Position numbers and translations under genes: made by a program. From the NCBI GenBank assembly GCA_003141275.1, contig PLLM01000090.1, positions 1 to 47,859 on the forward strand: 47,859 nt of DNA, read 5' to 3'. The notes below the pieces were generated by a model that was not told the DNA's origin, did no database searches, and saw nothing but the letters and a program-made list of their open reading frames with translations. The stretch is from Phycisphaerales bacterium (lineage in GTDB: Bacteria > Planctomycetota > Phycisphaerae > Sedimentisphaerales > Anaerobacaceae). Positions within the stretch are counted from its first letter, which is position 1. The number at the start of each line of letters is the position of its first letter. Positions 1 through 8,368 of this stretch are shown in pieces.

Positions 1-1001
1 TCAATCATCACGGTGATTCCGTTATCTTTGCACCACTTAACGGCATTGGCGAGGTCTTGTCTTGTATGCCTCTGGTGATAGGCCTTGAGCATCACTTCGC
101 AGCCGGAATCGCCGGTAAAATCGATGCCGACGCAGCCGGCCTTTCGCATAATCGCCGTCAACTCTGCGTCGAAGGGCACGACCGCCATATAAGCGTACCA
201 TTTCAATCGGTTGCCTAAACCTCGTCGCACGAATTCCTCGCAGACCGCGTATGCGTGGTTGCGAGAAACGTTGAATTCAGAATCGCAGATGTGCAGCACG
301 TCGATTCCTTTGGCCAGGAGTGCTTCCGCTTCGTCGGCGACTTCCGCGGGCTTACGCACACGCACGAAAGTCCCTTTGCTTATCCGGTCAGCACAGTAGA
401 TACAATTGTGGCCGCAGCCGCGTTTGGTCTCGATGCCGAGTTGTCCGCCGCGATTGAAGTAGGTTACATTATTGACTGTGTCCCGACTTGTGGACAGCGA
501 CAACGGCTCAGGCCAGAGCGGCTTATTGGTGCGAACGTGTTCATCTTCCCACCAGGTCAGGCCCGCGACCTTTTCGAATTGCCATCGTCCCTGCAATTGT
601 CCATATAGGTCGATTATTGCCTGCTCGCCGTCACCGCGGATGCCGAAGTCGGCTTTTGTGTATTCGACTATCTGCGGTGCGAAAATCGAAAAGCCCACAC
701 CGCCGAGGACAATTGGCGCATTGGTGAGTTTGCGAATTGCCGCTATCTGTTCAGCCAGTTTCGGCACAAACCACTGGCAGCTTGGCCAGAAGCAGTCATC
801 GACGTTGCGGAACGATAACCCGATGAGTTCGGGATTGTGTTTGCTGAAATAATCCCGCAGCGTCGCATCTTTGTTATCGGCTAAGCACAAATCGACCAGG
901 TCAACTTCGATACCTGCCTTTTTGGCAGCCCCGGCGATGTAATCCAATCCCACCGGGGCAATCGCCGGCTGCATCGTATTGGTATTTATCAGCGTCAGCA
1001 T
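1..1001 (-). CDS. B12-binding radical SAM protein (partial, C-terminus beyond window)
   Basis: The frame is open from an ATG at 1001 to the window edge, giving 333 codons with no stop. Residues about 1-135 look like a cobalamin-binding Rossmann domain (IAPVGLDYIAGAAKKAG near the start, then PIVLGGVGFS). A radical SAM core follows with cysteines C196, C200 and C203 in RGCGHNCIYC, the CxxxCxxC motif that binds the [4Fe-4S] cluster and S-adenosylmethionine. The family includes methyltransferases and other radical enzymes acting on very different substrates, so no substrate is claimed. It starts 9 nt beyond the tatC stop and is probably the last visible gene of the minus-strand operon. Confidence 0.85.
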   Translation of the reverse strand, partial: MLTLINTNTMQPAIAPVGLDYIAGAAKKAGIEVDLVDLCLADNKDATLRDYFSKHNPELIGLSFRNVDDCFWPSCQWFVPKLAEQIAAIRKLTNAPIVLGGVGFSIFAPQIVEYTKADFGIRGDGEQAIIDLYGQLQGRWQFEKVAGLTWWEDEHVRTNKPLWPEPLSLSTSRDTVNNVTYFNRGGQLGIETKRGCGHNCIYCADRISKGTFVRVRKPAEVADEAEALLAKGIDVLHICDSEFNVSRNHAYAVCEEFVRRGLGNRLKWYAYMAVVPFDAELTAIMRKAGCVGIDFTGDSGCEVMLKAYHQRHTRQDLANAVKWCKDNGITVMI

Positions 1002-1010
1002 ATTATCGTG

Positions 1011-1787
1011 TTATTCGTCCTGCTTGTGTTCCCTGGCGTGTTTCTCGGAGAGCCAGCTCAAAAATAGTCCCAGCTCGAAAAGGAGATATACCGGTATAAC
1101 CATAGCGAACAGCGAAATCGGGTCGCTGCCCGGTATGACGGCTGAGGCGATTATGACGACCGCGAGAAACACGTATTTTCTGGATTTTTTGAAAAACTCG
1201 GCTGACATTATGCCTGTCCTGATAAGGACGAATATGGCTATGGGCGTCTGGAACGACAGACCGAAAATAAGCATCATATTTGCCATAAAGGATATGTAGT
1301 TGGTAAACGTGAAATTGGAGCTTACCTTAAGAAACGCTTCGTTGAAATAAACAAAGAAGCGCAGCGTGGCCGGCGCTATTACGAAGATGAAAAGCAAGGC
1401 CCCGGCGATAAAAAGTGCGGAGCACATAGGGACGGCGATATAAACGTATTTTTTTTCGTGAGGGTAAAGCCCGACCGAGACGAATTTCCACAACTGGTAA
1501 AAAATCCACGGGGAGGAGATTACCAACGCCGCAATCATCGCTATTTCCATATAGCTCATAAAACCTTCGGCGGGGTCTATGCTTTGCAGGCGGGCGTTTT
1601 GTCCCATTGCCTGAATATAGGGCACCTCGATAAACGCTACCAGGTAATTGCCGAAGAACATGCAGATTGCGGCCACTATGCCGAACCCCGTCAGCGCGTA
1701 AATAATTCTGAATCGCAATTCTTCGAGGTGGTCCCCGAGGGACATTGTAGTATCCGGAATAGTCGATTTATCGGCTTTGCTGTTCAT
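1011..1787 (-). CDS. tatC: Sec-independent protein translocase TatC
   Basis: This is the multispanning core of the twin-arginine translocase, which recognises SRRxFLK-type signal peptides and inserts folded cargo with TatA. The family signature HLEELRFRII lies near the N-terminus, and about six hydrophobic segments follow with the usual conserved loops. The frame extends to a TTG at 1829 that overlaps the tatA stop. I prefer the ATG at 1787 (258 aa); an ATG at 1745 is also possible, and neither has a strong ribosome-binding site. It follows tatA directly. Several Tat-dependent proteins are encoded only 4-9 kb away (5533, 8369, 9640), so the translocase and cargo may be functionally linked. 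Confidence 0.93.
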   Translation of the reverse strand: MNSKADKSTIPDTTMSLGDHLEELRFRIIYALTGFGIVAAICMFFGNYLVAFIEVPYIQAMGQNARLQSIDPAEGFMSYMEIAMIAALVISSPWIFYQLWKFVSVGLYPHEKKYVYIAVPMCSALFIAGALLFIFVIAPATLRFFVYFNEAFLKVSSNFTFTNYISFMANMMLIFGLSFQTPIAIFVLIRTGIMSAEFFKKSRKYVFLAVVIIASAVIPGSDPISLFAMVIPVYLLFELGLFLSWLSEKHAREHKQDE

Positions 1788-1825
1788 CGAAGGCCTGGAA
1801 ATGAACGAACGAATTTTTGGCCGAG

Positions 1826-2080
1826 TCAAACGGTCTTTTTGGAATCGTCGTTAGTTGGGGCTTTTTTTATCTCGTTGACGATATCATCTTTTGTATTCTG
1901 GACATCGTTCTGGACCTCGTTAAGACCTTTCTTGAACTCACTCAAACCTTTGCCGAGATTCTTGGCGAGGTCCGGCAATTTTCTTCCGCCGAAGATTACC
2001 AGAACGATTAAAAGAATCCATACCCAGTCCAGGCCCTGCGGCATCGAGATTGCCATAATGTTTTGCGCGTATTCGATCAT
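1826..2080 (-). CDS. tatA: Twin-arginine translocase subunit TatA/TatB family
   Basis: An 84-residue protein with one N-terminal membrane helix (about residues 16-32), then the hallmark [16 protein letters not shown] hinge and amphipathic helix, then a charged tail rich in Asn, Asp and Lys. This is the TatA/B architecture, and a single such gene next to tatC suggests it works as the bifunctional TatA. The first 15 residues before the helix are longer than usual. The ATG at 2080 is preceded by AAAGGGA at good spacing, so the start is well supported. Cotranscription with tatC is likely. Confidence 0.9.
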   Translation of the reverse strand: MIEYAQNIMAISMPQGLDWVWILLIVLVIFGGRKLPDLAKNLGKGLSEFKKGLNEVQNDVQNTKDDIVNEIKKAPTNDDSKKTV

Positions 2081-2092
2081 TTTGTTTTCCCT

Positions 2093-2164
2093 TTAAATTT
2101 TATGCGAAGCCCACAGAAACAGCATAATAAGTAATAAATCGACACTTATCAATCCCAACATCAT
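2093..2164 (-). CDS. Possible 23-aa hydrophobic leader peptide upstream of tatA
   Basis: A tiny frame starts at tandem ATGs (2164 and 2161) and encodes MMLGLISVDLLLIMLFLWAS plus three residues, ending 12 nt before the tatA start. Its stop lies just before the tatA ribosome-binding site, so its translation could couple to tatA. Length and composition fit a single-pass membrane peptide. There is only a weak AGG upstream. It may be a real small protein or a chance frame. Confidence 0.28.
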   Translation of the reverse strand: MMLGLISVDLLLIMLFLWASHKI

Positions 2165-2193
2165 TATTATACGCCTGCGAATCGGCAGGGTGC

Positions 2194-3135
2194 TTATTTT
2201 GTTGCTGTTATCGGCACGATTTTTACGTCTCTGTCGCGGTCTTTAGCAGTATCTATTATATTGCCCATTTTGTCAACGGCTACACTTTTACCGCCATAGA
2301 CCCTGCCTGACCACGGTCCTCTGCTTATCCTGCCCACAGGATTGATTCCCAAAACCGACGCGCCGGTTCGCTTCGCGGCTTCTGTAACCACCTTATGAAA
2401 CTCCTCGCTGTGTGCAGGCCAGTTTTGCTCCTCTTCCGCATAGCCATAAGGCACTAAAAGCAGGTTCGGCTTCAGTGCGGCCATCCGGTCGAGAATGTCC
2501 TCACGGTGCGTATCTGCGCATATAAGCAGGCCAATCTTGCCGAATTTGGTGTTCACTGTGGCGATATCGGATTCGTTTCCTGCCGTATAAGGAGGGGACA
2601 TCAATTTTTGCGGGATGTTTACCTGGCGGTATTTTAGCAGAATCTGTCCCCGGTCATCGATGAGAAGGGCGCTGTTGAACAATCTTCCCATTTCAAATTC
2701 CTCAAGGCCGATACAGAGGTATATCCCGTATTTTTTCGCGAGTTCACAAAGCTGCTCCGAATCCGGCCCCGGAATTGTGCAGGCCCTCGTATGGGCATCG
2801 GAATTGAGCCAGCCAAGCATTGTCGCTTCCGGGAAGCATATCAATTCTGCACCTTTCGGTTTGGCCTCGGCTATGGCGTTTTCAATCCGGACGAAGTTGC
2901 CGCTCCTGTCGCCGTCGAGGATGACTATCTGGCACATAGCTATTCCGGCGCTTTTATGCCCCTTCAGGAGGTGGACTGTTGCTCCAATGACAATAATTGC
3001 CAGCAAAAAAACGCCCCAAACCGTTGCCCCGTCGCTTGTGCATAATATGTTGGACATTTCGCCTTGTTCCCCAAACCAGATTGATAAAGGATTACTGATT
3101 ATTATGCCATCTGCCGGCAAATAATCAATCACCAT
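2194..3135 (-). CDS. Membrane-anchored carbon-nitrogen hydrolase (nitrilase superfamily)
   Basis: A 313-aa protein with an N-terminal hydrophobic segment (about residues 37-57) followed by a nitrilase fold. The Glu-Lys-Cys triad is visible: E103 in FPEATMLGW, K168 in LLKYRQVNI and C206 in LLICADTHRED. Members hydrolyse nitriles, amides or carbamoyl groups, or transfer acyl groups; the substrate cannot be read from sequence. The membrane segment makes this different from cytosolic members and suggests a membrane-attached amidase. The ATG at 3135 has AAGGGA upstream. It lies 26 nt after the Gfo/Idh/MocA gene and before tatA in one apparent operon. Confidence 0.85.
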   Translation of the reverse strand: MVIDYLPADGIIISNPLSIWFGEQGEMSNILCTSDGATVWGVFLLAIIVIGATVHLLKGHKSAGIAMCQIVILDGDRSGNFVRIENAIAEAKPKGAELICFPEATMLGWLNSDAHTRACTIPGPDSEQLCELAKKYGIYLCIGLEEFEMGRLFNSALLIDDRGQILLKYRQVNIPQKLMSPPYTAGNESDIATVNTKFGKIGLLICADTHREDILDRMAALKPNLLLVPYGYAEEEQNWPAHSEEFHKVVTEAAKRTGASVLGINPVGRISRGPWSGRVYGGKSVAVDKMGNIIDTAKDRDRDVKIVPITATK

Positions 3136-3161
3136 TTTTTCCCTTGACTGTTATCGGTGTT

Positions 3162-4331
3162 TCATCGCAGTTGAATTGTCGATTGTGATTGCGCGGAGCG
3201 GCGGGCGGCGCAAAGAATTTCTGTGACTATCATATTATTTTCGAGAGACGCCAGCTCCTGAGGCGTAACGCCGCCATTAACTATCGCGGCCAGATAAGTC
3301 AAAGAATCACTGTAGGGCGACTCGACAGGTTTGGCGGCAATTTTTTCTTCTGGTTTGCCGTCGATGCGCAAAGTTACATTTCTGCCGTCGGCGGTTTTAA
3401 TTGAACCGGCTGTTCCGTAGATTTCAATATCGTCTCTGCCGTATGGCCACGACCACGAGGCCATAATAATGACTTGCGCTTTTGGATAAGCGATTACGAC
3501 GGTTGCGTCATCATCTACTTTCGGATAGATGGCCGGTTTTGTCTGCCGGCTGACGGCGGTTACGGATAACGGCTTTTGATTATTCAAAAACCATGTTGCC
3601 ATATTTGCGCCATAGCAGCCGAAATCAAAAAGAGCGCCGCCGCCGTTGAGTTTTGGGTCGGTCAGCCAGTTGAGGAATTCAGGCGAGCATTTGATTTCCT
3701 TCGGACCTTGATGGCCTTTATAGAAGACGATTTTGCGAATCTCGCCTATTGCATTCTGGTCGATGAGGTCTTTCATCTGAGTATTGGCGGGCTGCCATGT
3801 CGTAGAGTAATTTACGAGGACGTGAATATTACCTTTTTTCGCGGTTTGTTCAATAGCGGCTGCCTGTTCGGTGCTGACGGCCAGCGGTTTTTCCATCATC
3901 ACATTGATATGACGTGCGGCACAGGCCTCGACGACCTTTAAATGTTCGAAGGTGCTTGTATAGATAACCACGGCCTGCGGTTTGGTTTCATTTAACATTT
4001 TATTGAGGTCTGTGTAAATTATCGACGGTGGAAGGTGGTACTTTTCGGCAAGTTTGGCGTTTGGCTCGGCAATGCCGACAAGAGTAATGTCCTTGCGATG
4101 CGGAATGTCTCTCAGCAGACCGGTAACGTGGTCGTGGGTGAGGCCGGCAATCGCGAGCCGAAAGGGCGGTTTGGCGTTAGCGTCCGCTTGCTGGTTTGAG
4201 CCGGGTGGTGAGGCAGCAATCGCATCTATATTAACAAAACCATTGGTTTTGTTAATATTGTTGTTATCGTTGCGACAACTTGTTGTTATCATTGCGACAG
4301 CGAGTAGCAATATAAAGGTTCTTGCGGACAT
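3162..4331 (-). CDS. Gfo/Idh/MocA family oxidoreductase, lipoprotein-like
   Basis: The first residues, MSARTFILLLAVAMITTSC, form a lipoprotein-type signal with Cys19, followed by an Asn-rich linker. The nucleotide-binding region starts around FRLAIAGLTHDHVTG and has a degenerate glycine motif. The family EKP motif is at about residues 147-149 (MMEKPLAV). Family members are NAD(P)-dependent sugar or inositol dehydrogenases. The exported form is common in Planctomycetes-like genomes, but its cofactor use is unclear. The frame extends upstream to 4463, past a promoter at 4396-4423, so I chose the ATG at 4331, which has GGGAG eight bases ahead. This shortens the product to 389 aa. Confidence 0.82.
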   Translation of the reverse strand: MSARTFILLLAVAMITTSCRNDNNNINKTNGFVNIDAIAASPPGSNQQADANAKPPFRLAIAGLTHDHVTGLLRDIPHRKDITLVGIAEPNAKLAEKYHLPPSIIYTDLNKMLNETKPQAVVIYTSTFEHLKVVEACAARHINVMMEKPLAVSTEQAAAIEQTAKKGNIHVLVNYSTTWQPANTQMKDLIDQNAIGEIRKIVFYKGHQGPKEIKCSPEFLNWLTDPKLNGGGALFDFGCYGANMATWFLNNQKPLSVTAVSRQTKPAIYPKVDDDATVVIAYPKAQVIIMASWSWPYGRDDIEIYGTAGSIKTADGRNVTLRIDGKPEEKIAAKPVESPYSDSLTYLAAIVNGGVTPQELASLENNMIVTEILCAARRSAQSQSTIQLR

Positions 4332-4395
4332 AATTTTGACTCCCATATTTTGAAGGTTTCTAATTGGGCGTTTTCCATTTAACTTCAAACAAGGT

Positions 4396-4423
4396 ATGAT
4401 ACCACGGCCTCTCCAAATCGCAA
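4396..4423 (-). promoter_or_regulatory. Promoter of the Gfo/nitrilase/tat operon
   Basis: Reading the minus strand, TTGCGA (4423-4418) and TATCAT (4401-4396) are separated by 16 bp. It lies about 65 nt before the chosen ATG at 4331 and supports that start over the longer frame. Confidence 0.5.
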
Positions 4424-4450
4424 CCATCCGCTGCCCTTCCTTTCCGCAAT

Positions 4451-4479
4451 TTGACATAAGCATCGGCGAGGGGTATAAT
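4451..4479 (+). promoter_or_regulatory. Consensus sigma-70 promoter for the DUF6599-DUF362-polyferredoxin operon
   Basis: TTGACA (4451-4456), a 17-bp spacer and TATAAT (4474-4479) match the housekeeping consensus at every position. Transcription should start near 4486. The TTG at 4482 therefore cannot be the start of the following gene. Confidence 0.85.
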
Positions 4480-4500
4480 CATTGGCTGTTTTTAGGGGCA

Positions 4501-4519
4501 ATCCCGATAAAAGCGGGAT
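4501..4519 (+). repeat. Perfect inverted repeat at the translation start of the DUF6599 gene
   Basis: ATCCCG-ATAAAAG-CGGGAT forms a 6-bp stem with a 7-nt loop in the 5' leader, and its right arm contains the first two bases of the candidate ATG at 4518. It may modulate translation, or it may be a small dispersed palindrome. Confidence 0.5.
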
Positions 4520-5540
4520 GCGGAATTTTATGCATCTATATTCCGGTCGTGCGAGAACAATTGAATCCGTAGTTGGCGTGCTGATTTTGCTTATTATGAT
4601 TGCCACAGCAGTCGGCATCTATATCATTTCGCAAGATTACAATATGGCCCGGTTCGGCATAGCGTCGCAGGAGGAATCGCAAGGCGATTTTACGTCTGTC
4701 GGCAAGGCCGAAACGTATAATAATGATAACCTTTACGAGAAAATCGACGGCAAGGCCCCGATGTATCAGGAGGCCGGCTTTATAAAACTCGACACGCAGC
4801 GGTTCGCCGCCAAAAGCAATTCTGAACTTGGATTCGAAATTTACATTTACGATATGAACAACGCCAAAAACGCCTTTTCGGTTTACAGCAGGCAAAAAAG
4901 GGCGGATGCGACCGACCTGGGTGGCCTCGGTGCGCCCGCCTCGCCTGACTCGTTGGTGAGTCGAGGCGGGTCGGCATTTGGCTACGTGGCGGGCAATGCG
5001 ATTTGTTTATCGCTTGGCAAAAACTATGTCGAGATGATTGGCTCAGCCGAATCGAACGAGCTTGTTGACGGAATGAAAGGTATTGCTAAAGACCTGTCCG
5101 CCAAATTTAAGCCGACTGAAAAAGACAAGATAGCCGAACTGGGATATTTCCCGGTCGTAGACACGGTGGCCGGAAGCTGGAAATTACAGATTGATAACGC
5201 CTTCGGATTTGATGGCCTTACCGATGCTTACTCCGCACTATACAAATCGGGCGACAAAACGGTATCGATATTTTTCAGCAAACGCAGGAATGCTGATGAG
5301 GCGAAAACAGTCGCGAAGAATTATTATGATTTTCTCATAACTAACGGTGCTAAAGCAATCTCGGTTGACAGCGAAATCCTTAAATCCGCCGGCGCGTCGG
5401 TCGTGGATTTTTACGGGAGTTTCGAGATGGTCTTTTCGACGGGTATATTTGTCGGGGGCGTTCACGAAGCGAATGACAAACAGGCGGCAGAAAAGGCAGC
5501 GGAAGTTTTAATCGGCCGGTTGAAGGAAATAAATGACTGA
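4518..5540 (+). CDS. DUF6599-like membrane-anchored protein of unknown function
   Basis: A 340-aa protein with one N-terminal membrane helix (about residues 17-38) and a large soluble domain, presumably outside the membrane. The soluble part has YNNDNLYEKIDGKAPMYQEAG, which resembles the start of DUF6599. I recognise no catalytic motif. The start is ATG 4518 or ATG 4530; the TTG at 4482 is upstream of the expected transcript start. A GC-rich palindrome (4934-4969) interrupts the coding region in frame. The last 8 nt overlap the DUF362 gene, and the group appears cotranscribed with the polyferredoxin and aldo/keto reductases, suggesting an accessory role in an exported redox system. Confidence 0.7.
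   Translation: MRNFMHLYSGRARTIESVVGVLILLIMIATAVGIYIISQDYNMARFGIASQEESQGDFTSVGKAETYNNDNLYEKIDGKAPMYQEAGFIKLDTQRFAAKSNSELGFEIYIYDMNNAKNAFSVYSRQKRADATDLGGLGAPASPDSLVSRGGSAFGYVAGNAICLSLGKNYVEMIGSAESNELVDGMKGIAKDLSAKFKPTEKDKIAELGYFPVVDTVAGSWKLQIDNAFGFDGLTDAYSALYKSGDKTVSIFFSKRRNADEAKTVAKNYYDFLITNGAKAISVDSEILKSAGASVVDFYGSFEMVFSTGIFVGGVHEANDKQAAEKAAEVLIGRLKEIND
4934..4969. repeat. GC-rich palindromic element inside a coding region
   Basis: CCCGCCTC and GAGGCGGG flank an inner pair GACTC-GTTGGT-GAGTC, giving a long imperfect hairpin. It is in frame and adds a low-complexity stretch (about GAPASPDSLVSRGG) to the DUF6599 protein. It looks like a small palindrome inserted without breaking the gene. Confidence 0.6.
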
Positions 5541-6543
5541 ACCAAACTGGAGAAATATCGCTCGAAGGCAATTGCTTATACGCGGGGCGAAAGCGGCGGC
5601 CTCAATTGCCGCTACCGTTGGTGTCGCTCGCTGGCTTTATGACCCCAAAGGGCCTGGGGCAAAAAAAGAGGAAGCGGGTTTTTCGGGGACTTTTGCGAAG
5701 GGATTGCCTGATTTTTCGGTGCCGCGTAAAGACGGGCAGGTGCTCAGCATCGTCAAAGGCGAGGACAGGGCAAAAACCGTAAACAAAGCGATTGAACTTC
5801 TCGGCGGTATCGAGCGATTTATCTCGCCAGGTGACGTCGTCGTAATAAAACCAAATGTCGGCTTCGCGACGCCGCCGATTCTCGGCGCGACTACGCATCC
5901 CGATGTTATCACCGCGGTCGTAAAATTATGCTACGCAAAAAAGGCGAACAGGGTCATAGTAACCGACAATTCAATAAATGACCCCGCGAGTTGTTTTACA
6001 ATAAGCGGCATCAGCAAAGCCGCGTCAGCGGCGGGCGCACAGGTTGTTATGCCAAAGGATTCGTATTTCAGCCCGCTGACGCTTGAGGGCGGGTCGCTGA
6101 TTAAGGATTGGCCAGTGTACTGTGCCCCCTTTGCCAAAGCCAACAAGCTCATCGGCATAGCTCCGCTGAAAAACCATCACAGAAGCGCAGGGTCGATGAC
6201 TATGAAAAACTGGTATGGCCTTCTTGGCGGCAGGCGTAACGTGTTCCATCAGGATATCAATAACATAATCGCCGAGCTTGCCATGCTCGTAAAACCAACG
6301 CTGGTCATACTCGACGGCACGGTTACGATGATGACTAACGGGCCGACAGGCGGTTCGGTATCGGACCTGAAAAAAACAAATACGATGATTGCCAGCTGCG
6401 ATATGGTCGCTGCGGACGCATTCGGAAGCACATTGCTGAATCTCAAGCCCGCTGATTTGCCTTATCTGTCAATTGCCGAAAAGGCAGGCGTCGGGACAGT
6501 TGATTACGAATCACTAAAACCATTAAGGGCCGAAGTAACCTGA
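5533..6543 (+). CDS. Tat-exported DUF362 domain protein
   Basis: A 336-aa protein that begins with a twin-arginine signal, ARRQLLIRGAKAAASIAATVG, though the phenylalanine of the classic motif is replaced by leucine. The DUF362 domain follows, with GDVVVIKPNVGF near residue 95, PLKNHHRSAGSMTMKNWYG in the middle and ILDGTVTMMTNGPTGG later. DUF362 proteins are often found with ferredoxins and iron-sulfur oxidoreductases; the biochemical role is poorly defined. Here no ferredoxin cysteine motif is present, so cluster binding is not claimed. The start overlaps the preceding stop by 8 nt and has GAAGG upstream. The next gene encodes a polyferredoxin. Confidence 0.85.
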   Translation: MTEPNWRNIARRQLLIRGAKAAASIAATVGVARWLYDPKGPGAKKEEAGFSGTFAKGLPDFSVPRKDGQVLSIVKGEDRAKTVNKAIELLGGIERFISPGDVVVIKPNVGFATPPILGATTHPDVITAVVKLCYAKKANRVIVTDNSINDPASCFTISGISKAASAAGAQVVMPKDSYFSPLTLEGGSLIKDWPVYCAPFAKANKLIGIAPLKNHHRSAGSMTMKNWYGLLGGRRNVFHQDINNIIAELAMLVKPTLVILDGTVTMMTNGPTGGSVSDLKKTNTMIASCDMVAADAFGSTLLNLKPADLPYLSIAEKAGVGTVDYESLKPLRAEVT

Positions 6544-6550
6544 AAATAAT

Positions 6551-8275
6551 ATGAAAATCACGACGGTTCGAAGAATAAACCAGTTGTTCTTTTTTACTCT
6601 GTTTGTGTGGTTTTGCATTGTTGCCACGGTCGGGGAAAAGTTCTGGCAAATCCGGAACTGGCCTGTTAACTGGATTTTGCAGTTAGACCCGCTTGTCGCG
6701 CTGGGTACTATAGTATCAACCCGCAAATTTTACGGGCCTTTGCACTGTGCGATTGGGGTTGTAATCCTGACGATTATCTTCGGGCGGTTCTTCTGCGGCT
6801 GGATTTGCCCGTTTGGCGCAATACATCAATTTGTCGGCTATCTGGGCAATCGAGGCAAAAAAGTCGCCGAGAAAATATATCTCAATAAATATCGCAAGGT
6901 CCAGAGCATAAAATATCTGATTCTGGTTTTCTTCCTCGGAATGGCGGCGTTTCCCTCGCTGGCAGGCACTTTACAAACAGGATTGCTCGACCCAATCCCG
7001 CTGGTAACCCGTTCGTTTCAGCTTGTGCTATTGCCGATTTTTGACAGGGGGACGTATTTAACCTCGGTCAACGCTCGCTACTATGAGTTTGGCTGGCTGA
7101 TATTCGCTGTGTTTGCAACAGCGGTACTGCTGAATCTCGTCATACCGAGATTTTACTGCCGATTTATTTGTCCGCTCGGTGCGTTTTTAGGAATCATAAG
7201 CAGATTTTCGATTTGGCGCATCGGCAAGACCAGAAGCGCATGTATCAACTGCAAGATGTGCGAAAAGGCCTGCGAAGGCGGCTGCGAACCGAGCGGCAAT
7301 ATCAAAATCGCCGAATGTGTGCTTTGCTTCAACTGCCGGGATGACTGCAAGCACGACCTCATCACTTACCAGACCGTTCCCTCTCTTGCGGGTGAGACGC
7401 AGGTCGATGTTTCGAGAAGGGGAGTTGTGTTATCGTTTGTTAGCGGCGTATTGGCAGCTCCGGCGATTCGACTAAGCGGCAAGGTCGCCTCGAACTGGTA
7501 CACCGGTGTTGTTCGCCCGCCGGGAGCTTTGGCTGAGCCGGAGTTTCTGAAACGATGCCTCAAATGCGGCCAGTGTATGCGGGTTTGCCCGACGAATGTC
7601 ATTCAGCCCGCTGGTCTGGAAGGCGGACTCGAAGGATTATGGACGCCAATACTGAATAACCGCATCGGCTCAAGCGGCTGTCAGTTGAATTGCGTCGCAT
7701 GCGGACAGGTCTGCCCGACTTCGGCAATCAGGCCGATTACTCTCGATGAAAAAAGAGGCCTCGGTGAATTTGTGTCCGCCGGGCCAATCAAACTCGGAAC
7801 AGCATTCGTTGACCAGGGCAGGTGTCTTCCCTGGTCAATGGATAAACCCTGTATTGTCTGCCAGGAGAATTGTCCAGTCAGCCCCAAGGCGATTTTCACA
7901 AAGGATGTTTTTACTACGGCCAGAGACGGCGTAGTTTCGATTAAGCAGGTAACGGGCAGCACAATCGAGATTGACAGAGGTATCCCCGCGGATAAATTCA
8001 GCACAGGCGATTATTATGTTCTTTTTGAGGATGGCAGCCGGTGTAAAATCTCCTCAAATACCGCTACTTCAGTAGGGATTTCCGAAGGCAAAATACCTGC
8101 TGCTGCTGTGGGTAAAATTGAAATACAGGTGCGATTGCAGAGGCCCTGTGTGGATATCGAAAAGTGTATTGGATGCGGCGTCTGCGAGCACGAATGTCCC
8201 GTAAGCGGCAAAAAGGCGATAAGAGTTACCGCTGAAGGTGAAACCAGAAGCACAGACCGAAGGTTGTTGTTATAA
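6551..8275 (+). CDS. Membrane polyferredoxin, NapH-NapG-like fusion
   Basis: A 574-aa protein. The N-terminal half has several membrane helices with the NapH/MauN pair CGWICPFG (C82, C86) and CRFICPLG (C203, C207). Two ferredoxin-like clusters follow: CINCKMCEKACEGGC (C231-C245) and CVLCFNCRDDC (C256-C266). At about 288-294 an internal SRRGVVL plus a hydrophobic stretch looks like a twin-arginine signal. After it come four more cysteine groups, starting CLKCGQCMRVCP (C336-C346), then CVACGQVCP, CIVCQENCP and finally CIGCGVCEHECP near the C-terminus. This layout resembles membrane quinol dehydrogenase NapH joined to the exported ferredoxin NapG. Probable role: moving electrons from quinol to periplasmic enzymes encoded next door. 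Confidence 0.88.
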   Translation: MKITTVRRINQLFFFTLFVWFCIVATVGEKFWQIRNWPVNWILQLDPLVALGTIVSTRKFYGPLHCAIGVVILTIIFGRFFCGWICPFGAIHQFVGYLGNRGKKVAEKIYLNKYRKVQSIKYLILVFFLGMAAFPSLAGTLQTGLLDPIPLVTRSFQLVLLPIFDRGTYLTSVNARYYEFGWLIFAVFATAVLLNLVIPRFYCRFICPLGAFLGIISRFSIWRIGKTRSACINCKMCEKACEGGCEPSGNIKIAECVLCFNCRDDCKHDLITYQTVPSLAGETQVDVSRRGVVLSFVSGVLAAPAIRLSGKVASNWYTGVVRPPGALAEPEFLKRCLKCGQCMRVCPTNVIQPAGLEGGLEGLWTPILNNRIGSSGCQLNCVACGQVCPTSAIRPITLDEKRGLGEFVSAGPIKLGTAFVDQGRCLPWSMDKPCIVCQENCPVSPKAIFTKDVFTTARDGVVSIKQVTGSTIEIDRGIPADKFSTGDYYVLFEDGSRCKISSNTATSVGISEGKIPAAAVGKIEIQVRLQRPCVDIEKCIGCGVCEHECPVSGKKAIRVTAEGETRSTDRRLLL

Positions 8276-8368
8276 TAACAGAACAAGGTGAACAGAATAG
8301 GGGTAGATATTAGTTGAACCTGTATTTATAACCTGAACTAAAAATGAGTTTCTTATGGAGAGTTGGCG

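Noticed and set aside
1458-2096. 212-codon plus-strand frame antisense to tatA/tatC
   Set aside because: Fully opposite well-supported tat genes, with no family features and biased composition typical of a shadow frame.
4482-4517. TTG at 4482 as start of the DUF6599 gene
   Set aside because: It lies 3 nt after the -10 element of a consensus promoter, upstream of the expected transcript start.
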